Notes under the pieces: generated by a model | Seen by the model: the letters and a program-made list of their open reading frames with translations, nothing else | Database searches by the model: none | What the model was told of the DNA's origin: nothing | Made by a program: the position numbers and the translations under genes | Shown here: positions 39,944 through 47,826 of the stretch, piece after piece | Layout: each line of letters opens with the position of its first letter | Position numbering within the stretch: the first letter of the stretch is position 1 | Assembly (NCBI RefSeq): GCF_033343995.1 | Contig: NZ_CP137573.1 | Coordinates: 1,240,001 to 1,304,000 of the forward strand | Reading direction: 5' to 3' | DNA length: 64,000 nucleotides | Source: Streptomyces sp. HUAS YS2 | GTDB lineage: Bacteria; Actinomycetota; Actinomycetes; Streptomycetales; Streptomycetaceae

Positions 39944-40533
39944 GCCCTGCCACCGCGTCGGTGGTCGTGATCGTCCCCGGCCTGCGCGACCACGTCGAGG
40001 ACCATTGGCAGACCCTGCTGGCGGACCGGCTCGCCGAGTCCGGGCGCGGCGTCCGCACCGTCCTCCCTCTGACGCGGGACCCCCTGAGCCGCGCGGCCCG
40101 CGTCGCCGCGCTGGACAAGGAGGTGGGGCAGGTCGCGGGACCTGTCGTACTCGTCGCGCACAGCGCCGGCGTGATCACCACCGTCCACTGGGCCCAGCGG
40201 CACGAGGCCCGCGTACGAGGGGCGCTGCTCGTGGCGCCACCCGACTTCGAACGGCCACTGCCGACGGGCTACCCCACGCCAGAGGTGCTCGACGAGAACG
40301 GCTGGACCCCGGTGCCCCGTTCACCGTTGCCCTTCCCCAGCATCGTCGCGGCCGGCTCGAACGATCCCCTGAGCACCCTCGACCGCGTCGCCGGGCTGGC
40401 CCGGGACTGGGGCGGCCGCCTCGTGGAACTCGGCGCGGTCGGCCACCTCAACCCCGCGTCCGGACACGGCCCTTGGCCGCGCGCGGAGGAACTGCTCCGC
40501 GACGTGGACCGGCTCGGCGAAGGGCCACGTTGA
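39940..40533 (+). CDS. RBBP9/YdeN-type alpha/beta hydrolase
   Basis: The 197-residue serine hydrolase has the nucleophile elbow VVLVAHSAGVITT near residue 70, the acid Asp in AGSNDPLSTL near 140 and His in AVGHLNPASGHGPWP near 170. Family members are small esterases of uncertain substrate. ATGA overlap with the transporter makes it the last gene of the catabolic operon, and a hairpin follows. Confidence 0.9.
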   Translation: MSPATASVVVIVPGLRDHVEDHWQTLLADRLAESGRGVRTVLPLTRDPLSRAARVAALDKEVGQVAGPVVLVAHSAGVITTVHWAQRHEARVRGALLVAPPDFERPLPTGYPTPEVLDENGWTPVPRSPLPFPSIVAAGSNDPLSTLDRVAGLARDWGGRLVELGAVGHLNPASGHGPWPRAEELLRDVDRLGEGPR

Positions 40534-40564
40534 ACACCGTCCCCGATGTGCTGCACTCGGCCGA

Positions 40565-40587
40565 GGAGAACGCTTTGAACGTTCTCC
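40565..40587 (+). terminator. Terminator of the catabolic operon
   Basis: GGAGAACG (40565-40572) pairs perfectly with CGTTCTCC (40580-40587) around a 7-nt loop, 31 bases after the last stop codon. Confidence 0.75.
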
Positions 40588-40681
40588 GCCGGATGTTCGC
40601 CGATCTGTGGCGGCGACCCTGACTATGCTCGGGCCCGGTCCCAACCGCCCCGCAGCCTGCCGAAGGACGTGACGTGGCCTG

Positions 40682-41974
40682 ATGTCCCTGCCAGTTGCAC
40701 TCGTTGCCGTCGCGGCCGTCGCTGTCGCAGCCCTTGTCACGGCGTGGCTGCTCCGCCGGTCCTCACGACACACCCCGACTGCCTCGGGCGGCGGACACGC
40801 AGCATCAACTACCGAGGCTGTGACCGAAGTTCGACCCGTGTTCCCTCCGGCAGGGCTTCTGGTCCCCGAGGACGTTCTCCGCTGCGCCGGCTCGACGCCC
40901 ACCGCGATCTGGGACGCGCTCGAAGCCGCGGCGGCGCCGGTCGCCGTCGAGTACCACCCGGTCAGCGAACCCGAGCTCGCGAAGCTCCGGACCATACCCG
41001 TGAACGCGGCGGCCCAGCAGGCGTTGGAAGGTGTCATCAAGGCCCTCGACCCGAAGAGCCCGACCTTGTTCCGGGTGGTACTGCCCAAGGGTGCGGAGCT
41101 CGTCAAGGCCGCCGGAACCACCGGGTTCAGAGGGTTCTCGCGCACCGGCGGCACCACCGCGCACGCCGTTCTGAAGCCGGTCGCCGCCGGCGGGGCCATC
41201 GCGGCGGGGTGGCCGGTACTGGCCGTCGCCGGAACGGTCCTGGCGATCGACATGATGGCCCAGCGTGAACAGCGGGCGCACCAACGCCGAGTCGAAGCCC
41301 TCCTGGGCCGCCAGGAGGAGCGTCACTACGTCGAGCGCATCAAGGATCAGCGTTCGGCAGACGCCCAGTTGTCCCGCGCGATCAGCCTGATGCTCGACGG
41401 CCACCACCCGAATCTCGAACTCGCCCTGAAGAGCGCGGACGACGAGTTCTATCGCTCCCAGCAGTTCCTGGAGAAGCACCGCGGCGTCGTCGACGAGCTG
41501 GTGGAGGACGACGGCAAGGTCGACTACCGCCGTCTGGAAGAGGCCCTGGGCGGGGAGACGAAGGAGGACGACCACTTCGTCCGGGAACTCCACCTGGCCC
41601 AAGCGGCGATCGCGATACGCCGCAAGGCGACGCTCGCCGAAGCAGCGGCGGTGGCGCTCGTGGATCCCACCAATCCTTACTCCGCACTGCGGAGGTTCTG
41701 GGAGACGCAGGTTCATCAGCTGGAGACCACTGCGGCAGCCGCAACCGAACTGACCGAGAAGCTCGGCCGGCTCGAACTCAAGGGCCGCTGGTACGACACC
41801 GACAAGTCGGTGGCGGCCCGACAGGAACGCCTCCGCGCCCGAGTCTCCCCACCTCGGGTCGAGGGCGACACCGAGATCCGCTACGTCACGACGTCGTCCG
41901 GCGAGATCCGCCAGGTCCTCCCACCCGAGGAGGCCGAACCCCCGGAGCCCACGGAGGACGCGCAGGACGAGTAG
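40682..41974 (+). CDS. Uncharacterised membrane-associated protein with coiled coil
   Basis: I do not recognise this 430-residue protein. It starts with one hydrophobic helix (LVAVAAVAVAALVTAWLL) and a polar Thr/His region. A second hydrophobic segment, VAAGGAIAAGWPVLAVAGTV, lies near residues 160-185. The remainder is charged and helical (AQREQRAHQRRVEALLGRQ onward), ending in an acidic Glu/Pro tail. No catalytic motif is visible. A possible -10 TATGCT lies at 40624, and no neighbour is coupled to it. Membrane anchoring with the bulk in the cytoplasm is an inference. Confidence 0.7.
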   Translation: MSLPVALVAVAAVAVAALVTAWLLRRSSRHTPTASGGGHAASTTEAVTEVRPVFPPAGLLVPEDVLRCAGSTPTAIWDALEAAAAPVAVEYHPVSEPELAKLRTIPVNAAAQQALEGVIKALDPKSPTLFRVVLPKGAELVKAAGTTGFRGFSRTGGTTAHAVLKPVAAGGAIAAGWPVLAVAGTVLAIDMMAQREQRAHQRRVEALLGRQEERHYVERIKDQRSADAQLSRAISLMLDGHHPNLELALKSADDEFYRSQQFLEKHRGVVDELVEDDGKVDYRRLEEALGGETKEDDHFVRELHLAQAAIAIRRKATLAEAAAVALVDPTNPYSALRRFWETQVHQLETTAAAATELTEKLGRLELKGRWYDTDKSVAARQERLRARVSPPRVEGDTEIRYVTTSSGEIRQVLPPEEAEPPEPTEDAQDE

Positions 41975-42021
41975 ACCTCGTCCTGCGCGCACACGGCTCT
42001 GCGACTCAGCGACTCAGCGGC

Positions 42022-43197
42022 TCAGCGGAGAGCGAGGGCGACGAACTGGGTGACCGCGTCCTTGTCGAAGTTGTCGTCGCTGACGAGGATCAGGGACCGC
42101 TCGCCGGAGGGCAGGACGGGGCCCCAGGTCATGCCCTCGGTGTTGTCGACGGTGGACAGACCGAGGGTGTGGAAGTCGGCGACGAGCCGCTTCCGCATGG
42201 GGACGACGGGCCGGTCGACGAGGGAGTCCATGGCCTGCACGTCGGTGGCTCCGCGGGTGGTGGCGTCGTAGAGGCGGATCTTGTAGCCGGAGCCGGCGAC
42301 CCAGGTACGTTCGAGGACGAGGTAGCGGGCGGGGTCGTCGGGGAAGGCGAGGATCGACGGTACGCCGGTGTCGGGGCCCCACGGGCTGGTCGGGTCGGAC
42401 TCGGCGAAGATCTTCTCGATCGGGTAGGCGAACTGTCCGAGCACCCGGCCGGCGCGGGTCTGCTGCGTGACGCGGACGAGCGCGCCGTGCGTGAGGTCCG
42501 GCACCGGGCCGTCCTGGACGAGGGGGCCTTCGATCGCGCTGGTCACCACGGTGCCACGGGCGCCGAAGGTGAGCGCCTCGACGGCCTGGTTGCGGCGCGG
42601 CCCGCGGTCGGCGGTGATCGTGTAGTTCTCCGGCAGCCGCAGGCGGCCGCGGTGGCTGCCGTCGGGATCGGAGATCTCGACGGACGGCTGGATGACCGGC
42701 GGGCCGGCGACGGGGGGCCGGTCCCCCTCCTGGCCCCACCAGTAGCGGCACTTGAGCGGGTCGACGCGGATCTCCTCCGGGTCGATGGCCTTGCCGTCCC
42801 CGAGGGCGGGCGACGGATAGACCGAGCCGTCCGGCTGGAGGAGGGGGCGGGTCCCGGTGAAGTCGACGCTGTGCACGCCGTCGGTGTCGACGTCGAGGCG
42901 CGCGGTGTAGACGCGCGCGGGCTGGAGGAAGGAACGATCGTCGCTGATGAGGACGTACTCGCCGGTGCACCGATCGCGGTCGATGCCGGAGAGGCCGCCG
43001 ACGGTGGTCCCCAGGAAGTCGAGCTTGTACGGCACGATCTTCTCGCCGAGCAGGCGCGCCTGCGCCGCACGCTTCGACTCCGGCGCGGGAGCGCCGGGTT
43101 GGGGCGCGGCGGCCACCGCGGGGGCGAGCGTGGACGTGAGGAGCAGGGCCGCGGCACAGGCACGGCGGATCAGGGAGGCACTCATGCCGATGATCAT
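42022..43197 (-). CDS. Secreted esterase-like phytase-domain protein
   Basis: The 391-residue protein has a signal peptide (basic start, LIRRACAAALLLTSTLA, then an AAAP cleavage region near residue 30) and a beta-propeller of the PF13449 type. Typical segments are VGGLSGIDRDRCTGEYVLIS, NQAVEALTFGARG and DNTEGMTWGPVLPSGERSL. Despite the family name, phytase activity has been shown for few members. Start ATG 43197 has GGGCGGGG five bases upstream; ATG 43185 is an alternative. It is divergent from a SpoIIE-type phosphatase gene. Confidence 0.88.
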   Translation of the reverse strand: MIIGMSASLIRRACAAALLLTSTLAPAVAAAPQPGAPAPESKRAAQARLLGEKIVPYKLDFLGTTVGGLSGIDRDRCTGEYVLISDDRSFLQPARVYTARLDVDTDGVHSVDFTGTRPLLQPDGSVYPSPALGDGKAIDPEEIRVDPLKCRYWWGQEGDRPPVAGPPVIQPSVEISDPDGSHRGRLRLPENYTITADRGPRRNQAVEALTFGARGTVVTSAIEGPLVQDGPVPDLTHGALVRVTQQTRAGRVLGQFAYPIEKIFAESDPTSPWGPDTGVPSILAFPDDPARYLVLERTWVAGSGYKIRLYDATTRGATDVQAMDSLVDRPVVPMRKRLVADFHTLGLSTVDNTEGMTWGPVLPSGERSLILVSDDNFDKDAVTQFVALALR

Positions 43198-43448
43198 GGC
43201 CCCGCCCGCGTACGCTCCGCAGTCACCCGTGCGGGTATTACCCCCTACGCCTGGCCACTCCCCCGCCAAGCGGACCAACACCGGGATGATGATCACCCCG
43301 GCCACACTCCCCCGGCACCCGTGCAAGGCGAGTAGGTCTCGTCGGGGACGTACGGCGGCGGGGGCGCGGTCGCCCGGCGAGGCGCGGCCGGGCCGTGATC
43401 GGTGCCGCCTACGGTTGACGGAAATGCGCCATTCGTCCCGGAGGTCCC

Positions 43449-44570
43449 GTGCTCCGTCAGCAGCCGAATAAGCCGACGCGTCCCGGGGAGGCCATCGCGC
43501 CTCCGAGCGGGGCCGCAGTCGTGACCGCCGTCGCCGCCGTGACCCTGCTGGTGATGATTCTGGGTGCCCTGTCTCAGTCCCCGGTGTGGCTTCTCGGCCT
43601 CCTCGTGTTCCTGCCGGGGGCCGCGTCGGCGCTGTGCACCGTACGCCAGACGAAGTTCGTGTTCGCGTGGACCGTGCTCGTCGTCATCGTCACCGTGCTG
43701 ATCCGGGACGGTGACGGACGGCCGTGGCTCGACAGGATCCTCATGGTCCTGCTCACCCTCGTCCTGGGTGCGGCCTCCGTCTATGCGTGCCGGCGACGCA
43801 TCGGTCGCGAGCAGGAGATGATCCGGCTGCGCTCCACGGCCGCCGCGATGCAGCGCCACATCCTGCGCCAACTGCCCATGCTCACCGACGACGTCCTGGT
43901 GAACGGCGTGTACGAGCCCGTGCAGGAGGACCGTCTGGTCGGAGGAGACATCTACGACGTCGTCGACTCACCGTGGGGGACCCGGGTGCTGATCGGCGAC
44001 GTCCAGGGAAAGGGCCTCCCGGCCGTCGGCGCGGCGTTCGCCGTCATCGGCGCCTTCCGTGCGACGGCCCACCGGGAACCCACCCTGACCGCGCTCGTCG
44101 ATGCCCTGGACGCCGCCGTCGTACGGCACAACTCCTATGCCGCGCAGACCGGCGACGACGAACGGTTCGTCACCGCGCTCATCGTCAACATCGACGCGGG
44201 TGCGGAGGCCCAGGCCATCAACTGCGGCCACGTCCCGCCACACCTGCTGACCGACACCGGCGTCACGACACCGGCCCTGACGTCCGGTGTCCCCCTCGGT
44301 CTCGCGGACCTCGCCGGCGAACCCGCGACGGTCGACTGGTTCGTCTTCCCACCCGGCGCGACCCTGCTCCTCACCACGGACGGCCTCACCGAGACCCGCG
44401 CCCCGGACGGCGCGTTCTACCCCCTCTCCGAAACCCTCACCCAGCACGTGTCCCTCTCCCCCACCGCCCTGCCGCGCACGCTCTACGACGACGCCCGCGC
44501 ATTCGCCGGCGGCGGCGACCGACACGACGACGTGGCAGTACTGACCGTGCGCCGCTCACCGCATCACTGA
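43449..44570 (+). CDS. Membrane PP2C/SpoIIE-family phosphatase
   Basis: The 373-residue protein has about four membrane helices in residues 22-115 and a cytoplasmic SpoIIE-like phosphatase domain from about 150. Metal-binding acids appear in RLVGGDIYDVVDS, LIGDVQGKGLPAVG, LLLTTDGLTETR and GDRHDDVAVLTV. These enzymes dephosphorylate anti-sigma-factor antagonists, and Streptomyces carries dozens with mostly unknown partners. No anti-sigma gene is adjacent. GTG 43449 follows GGAGG by four bases. Confidence 0.9.
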   Translation: MLRQQPNKPTRPGEAIAPPSGAAVVTAVAAVTLLVMILGALSQSPVWLLGLLVFLPGAASALCTVRQTKFVFAWTVLVVIVTVLIRDGDGRPWLDRILMVLLTLVLGAASVYACRRRIGREQEMIRLRSTAAAMQRHILRQLPMLTDDVLVNGVYEPVQEDRLVGGDIYDVVDSPWGTRVLIGDVQGKGLPAVGAAFAVIGAFRATAHREPTLTALVDALDAAVVRHNSYAAQTGDDERFVTALIVNIDAGAEAQAINCGHVPPHLLTDTGVTTPALTSGVPLGLADLAGEPATVDWFVFPPGATLLLTTDGLTETRAPDGAFYPLSETLTQHVSLSPTALPRTLYDDARAFAGGGDRHDDVAVLTVRRSPHH

Positions 44571-44644
44571 GCCGTCTCAGGACCGACGTCCCGGCCGGGC
44601 CGCGCACGCCGACCAGCTGAAACCCTCACACGCACCGCGCCATG

Positions 44645-45343
44645 TCACCGGCGGTTCTCGAGGTGGGCGAAGACGACGAGATTCTCGGTGTAGTCCTTCG
44701 CCTCGCGGTCGTACGGCCCCGCGCAGGTGATGAGGCGTACCAGCGCAGCGGGGGTGTCCTCGTAGACGCGCTCGTCGGGGAAGTCGTCCTTCCGGAAGGT
44801 CTCCACGGAGTCGACGACGAAGCGAGCGGTGGTGCCGTCCGTGCGCTGCACCTCGAAACGGTCACCGGAGCCGAGTTCCCCGAGCCTGGCGAAAACGGCC
44901 GGCGACGTGACGGTGTCGAGGTGGCCCGCGACAACGGCGGTTCCCCGCTCCCCGGGGGAGGTTCCCGCGGCGTGCCAGCCGACCAGATTCGTGTCGTCGG
45001 CCGGGGGCGGCTCCAGTGCACCCGAAGCACCGATCTTCAGGGCCGTGAACGGCGCGTCCACACCGATCTCGGGAATCCTCAGACGTGTCGGAGCCGATCG
45101 CGGCATGGCCGGACCGGCCGATGCGGGGGCGACCTTCTCCCGGGTCGCTCCCGCGGCACTGTCCACGCGTGCCGGAGCGGCAGGCGGCCTCGCCGGAGGG
45201 GCTTCATCGTCCGCGGCCAGACCCGGCCCGAAGAAGAACAGCAGGGCGGCCAGGACGACCGTCCAGAACACGGCGGGCACGACCCACCGCGGAAAGCGCC
45301 GCACCGCTGTCGCGCCGGCAGGGGGGTCGGGTCGGGTCGTCAC
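44645..45343 (-). CDS. Class E/F-type sortase
   Basis: The 232-residue transpeptidase has one N-terminal membrane helix (WVVPAVFWTVVLAALLFFF) near residues 20-40 and a Pro/Ala linker. The sortase barrel starts at RLRIPEIGVDAPFTA. The catalytic His is in VVAGHLDTV near residue 140, the Cys in RLITCAGPYD near 210, and an Arg is expected shortly after. Sortases join surface proteins to the cell wall. The gene lies 96 bases downstream of a repeat protein with an atypical sorting tail, its probable substrate. GTG 45343 is chosen on AAAGG 8 bases upstream; an earlier start would read through low-GC3 non-coding bases. Confidence 0.9.
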   Translation of the reverse strand: MTTRPDPPAGATAVRRFPRWVVPAVFWTVVLAALLFFFGPGLAADDEAPPARPPAAPARVDSAAGATREKVAPASAGPAMPRSAPTRLRIPEIGVDAPFTALKIGASGALEPPPADDTNLVGWHAAGTSPGERGTAVVAGHLDTVTSPAVFARLGELGSGDRFEVQRTDGTTARFVVDSVETFRKDDFPDERVYEDTPAALVRLITCAGPYDREAKDYTENLVVFAHLENRR

Positions 45344-45439
45344 ACCAGGGCCTTTCGAATGCGGGCAGGACAGCGGGGGGAGAGAGACAGAGACCGTGGC
45401 CGTCACCAGGAGGTGACGGCCACGAGCAGGCGGTTCGCA

Positions 45440-46120
45440 CTAGACGACGCCGGCGGCCTTCCTGCGGCGGTGGAGGACGAACGCGGCGAGTCCTCCGACG
45501 ACCAGTACTCCACCGGTCACGTTCACGCTGGTGTCCGCGAGGCCACCACCGCCGGTGTGCATGCCGCCCTTCGGCTTGTCCTTCTCCCAGCCGCCGTCCT
45601 TGCCCTTGTCCTTGTCCTTCTCCTTGGACCAGTCGTTGTCGTTGACGAGCGAGAGCGCCCCGGAGCCGGTGTGCACGCCGCCCTTCGGCTTGTCGTGGTC
45701 CTTCTTCTCGTGGTCACCCTTCGACCACTCGTCACCACTCACGAGAGACAGCGCACCAGAACCGGTGTGCACGCCACCCTTCGGCTTGTGATGGTCCTTC
45801 TTCTCGTGGTCACCCTTCGACCACTCGTCACCACTCACGAGAGACAGCGCACCGGAGCCCGTGTGCACGCCACCCTTCGGCTTGTGATGGTCCTTCTTCT
45901 CGTGGTCACCCTTCGACCACTCGTCACCACTCACGAGAGACAGCGCACCAGAACCGGTGTGCACGCCACCCTTCGGCTTGTGGTGGTCCTTCTTCTCGTG
46001 GCTGCGGGACGAGCTGTCCTTGTCCCAGTCCCCTGCTGAGTTCGCGTACGCACCGGGTGCGGAAATGGCCAGGGAGCCGGCGGCAGCCACGGCGGCGAAG
46101 AGAATGCGGGCAGAGCGCAT
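45440..46120 (-). CDS. Secreted cell-surface repeat protein, likely sortase substrate
   Basis: The 226-residue protein has a signal peptide (RILFAAVAAAGSLAISAPGA, cleavage near ANS). Four 32-residue repeats follow, each holding HKPKGGVHTGSGALSLV and a charged part (DEWSKGDHEKKDHH), then a degenerate fifth. The C-terminus is KPKGGMHTGGGGLAD, a hydrophobic helix (TGGVLVVGGLAAFVL) and HRRRK. The layout is a cell-wall sorting signal, but LPxTG/LAxTG is replaced by HTGGG-like motifs. A cytosolic role is unlikely, and surface display is inferred. ATG 46120 has AGGAAG upstream. Confidence 0.85.
   Translation of the reverse strand: MRSARILFAAVAAAGSLAISAPGAYANSAGDWDKDSSSRSHEKKDHHKPKGGVHTGSGALSLVSGDEWSKGDHEKKDHHKPKGGVHTGSGALSLVSGDEWSKGDHEKKDHHKPKGGVHTGSGALSLVSGDEWSKGDHEKKDHDKPKGGVHTGSGALSLVNDNDWSKEKDKDKGKDGGWEKDKPKGGMHTGGGGLADTSVNVTGGVLVVGGLAAFVLHRRRKAAGVV
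45641..46001 (-). repeat. Exact 96-bp tandem repeats inside the surface-protein gene
   Basis: gtgcacgcc (plus strand) recurs at 45671, 45767, 45863 and 45959, exactly 96 bp apart, with near-identity between neighbours. The units encode 32-residue repeats and could expand or contract by recombination. Confidence 0.95.
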
Positions 46121-46390
46121 CGTTGACTTCCTTCCGTCGTCTGCGCCAGCTGACTCACTGTCCGCTTACCCTGCGCAGCGACATGCTCCACCGTCAGTTA
46201 CCAAGGGCCTCGCTACCACTTGAGGTAGTGCATCCGAGCACGGTCGCGCCCGCATGGGTGAGTGATGGCCGTGGCCGGGGGTCGCCGCCGGTGCGGGTGA
46301 CGGGTTGTGCGCTCATCCGCACGCGGCCTCCGTGGCCGCACCATGAGGCGTCGGCCGACAGCGCCGAAGTCCCGCGCTCGTCGGCGTCGG

Positions 46391-46645
46391 TCAGCGTCGT
46401 GCCCGCCGATAGGCGATGAGCAGGCCCAGGACGATCCCGACGAGGAGGGTGCCCGCGAGGACGGTCCACAGCGGGAGCGTGACGTCGGCGACCCACATTC
46501 GGATCGTGATCGAGCCGGTGTTGGCGGCGATGAACCAGATGGCGAGAGCCGCGAGCACGACGAAGCCGATGGTACGCAACCGGACGGCGCGCCCTTGGAC
46601 CGTCAGGGTGGAGTGCTCATGCACTTTCGCTGCGTTTCGTGCCAT
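46391..46645 (-). CDS. Small LapA-domain membrane protein
   Basis: An 84-residue protein of the LapA/DUF1049 type with two membrane helices: RTIGFVVLAALAIWFIAANT (near residues 25-43) and LWTVLAGTLLVGIVLGLLIA. The signature NTGSITIRMWVADVTLPL lies between them, and the C-terminus is YRRARR. E. coli LapA is linked to lipopolysaccharide assembly, and actinobacterial members have no known role. No operon partner is evident. Confidence 0.85.
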   Translation of the reverse strand: MARNAAKVHEHSTLTVQGRAVRLRTIGFVVLAALAIWFIAANTGSITIRMWVADVTLPLWTVLAGTLLVGIVLGLLIAYRRARR

Positions 46646-46991
46646 ACGTCCAGTATGAGTCGATCAACTTCCGGCAGTCGACCCAGGGCCGGGGCAGCCC
46701 AGGGTTACCGCACAGTACGACCAGCCGTCCCACTCTCGGCGACGACCTCGGCGGGCCGAGGGCTGCGCCGCGGGTGCGCGAGCGGATGGGCGCGGAAGCC
46801 CCTCGTCAGGCGGTGTTCCTGGCGACGAAGTCCGCGATGGCGTCGGCGCCGCCGGGGAGGACGCCTTCGCCTACCGACGCCCACGCACCGGCGGCCCCGC
46901 CCGCACCTCCGCCCCGGCGCCGCAGAGGCCGGCCTGCACGAAACGCGGACTTCGCCGCCGAACCGGAACCGGCCGGAGCCGCCGCGCCAGG
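46646..46991 (-). other. Gap with decayed gene fragments
   Basis: No intact gene. On the minus strand a fragment VLPGGADAIADFVARNTA ends at a stop at 46806-46808 and looks like the C-terminus of an unidentified enzyme. Just downstream, 46744-46790 matches 42 of 47 bases of the 3' end of the metallo-beta-lactamase-fold gene at 49622-49668. The rest is featureless. Confidence 0.6.
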
Positions 46992-47729
46992 TCAGCGAGG
47001 GCTGAGGAGGCAGAACTCGTTGCCCTCCGGGTCGGCCAGGACCGTCCAGGAGATCGCGGACTGGTCGATACCGGGGTCGGTGGCCCCCAGGGCGCGCAGT
47101 CGGGCTTCCTCTGCTTTCAGGTCGTCACCGGGGTAGGGGCGGACGTCGAGGTGGACGCGGTTCCACACGGTCTTGGTGTCGGGGGTGCGGACGAACTCCA
47201 GGTAGGGGCCGACGCCTTCGGCGGAGCGCATGGTCGCGTGGTCGTCGGCGACCTCGTGCAGCGTCCAGTCCATCGCCTCGCCCCAGAACCGGGCCATCTC
47301 CCGTGGGTCGGCGCAGTCGACCACCACCGCGGCGATCGGCCCGGTGTCCTGGTAGATCGCGCGGGGCTCCAGGACGCAGAACTCGTTGCCCTCCGGGTCG
47401 GCCAGGACCGTCCAGGGGACGTCACCCTGACCCACGTCGGCAGGCGTCGCGCCGAGATCCTTCAGGCGCGCGACCAACTCCGCCTGATGGGCGGTCGAGA
47501 CGGTGGCCAGATCGAGGTGCACCCGGTTCTTCACCGTCTTGGGCTCCGGGCGGGCGACGATGTCGATGCAGACGGCCACCGCGTCGGGGTAGGCGAAGCC
47601 CACGGGTTCGAGGTTGGTCACGCCGGGTCCCTCGCTGTCGACACCCCACCCGAGTGCCTCCGCCCAGAACCGGCCGAGCGCGGAGTCGTCCTGGGCCTTC
47701 ATGTTGATCTGCACGAGTCGTGTTGCCAT
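46992..47729 (-). CDS. Two-domain VOC (glyoxalase-like) protein
   Basis: The 245-residue protein consists of two vicinal-oxygen-chelate domains of about 120 residues (1-125 and 130-245). Each ends in the repeated motif WTVLADPEGNEFC (residues 105-117 and 229-241). Relatives include glyoxalase-like and bleomycin-resistance-like proteins, so a metal-dependent or ligand-sequestering role is possible, but the substrate is unknown. ATG 47729 (MATRLVQINMKAQDDSALG) agrees with the family. Confidence 0.88.
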   Translation of the reverse strand: MATRLVQINMKAQDDSALGRFWAEALGWGVDSEGPGVTNLEPVGFAYPDAVAVCIDIVARPEPKTVKNRVHLDLATVSTAHQAELVARLKDLGATPADVGQGDVPWTVLADPEGNEFCVLEPRAIYQDTGPIAAVVVDCADPREMARFWGEAMDWTLHEVADDHATMRSAEGVGPYLEFVRTPDTKTVWNRVHLDVRPYPGDDLKAEEARLRALGATDPGIDQSAISWTVLADPEGNEFCLLSPR

Positions 47730-47826
47730 GCCGCAGATCCTAGAAGCTGCCGCCGGCCCAGGCCGCCGCGATGATCTTGCCGTGGGCGGCCCCGGCGAAG
47801 TCCCGGGGGCACCCGCGCCGGCTCAC

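Noticed and set aside
42001..42028. 9-bp repeats (gcgactcag type) at the end of the phytase-like gene.
   Set aside because: Three short copies at a gene end with no other signal.
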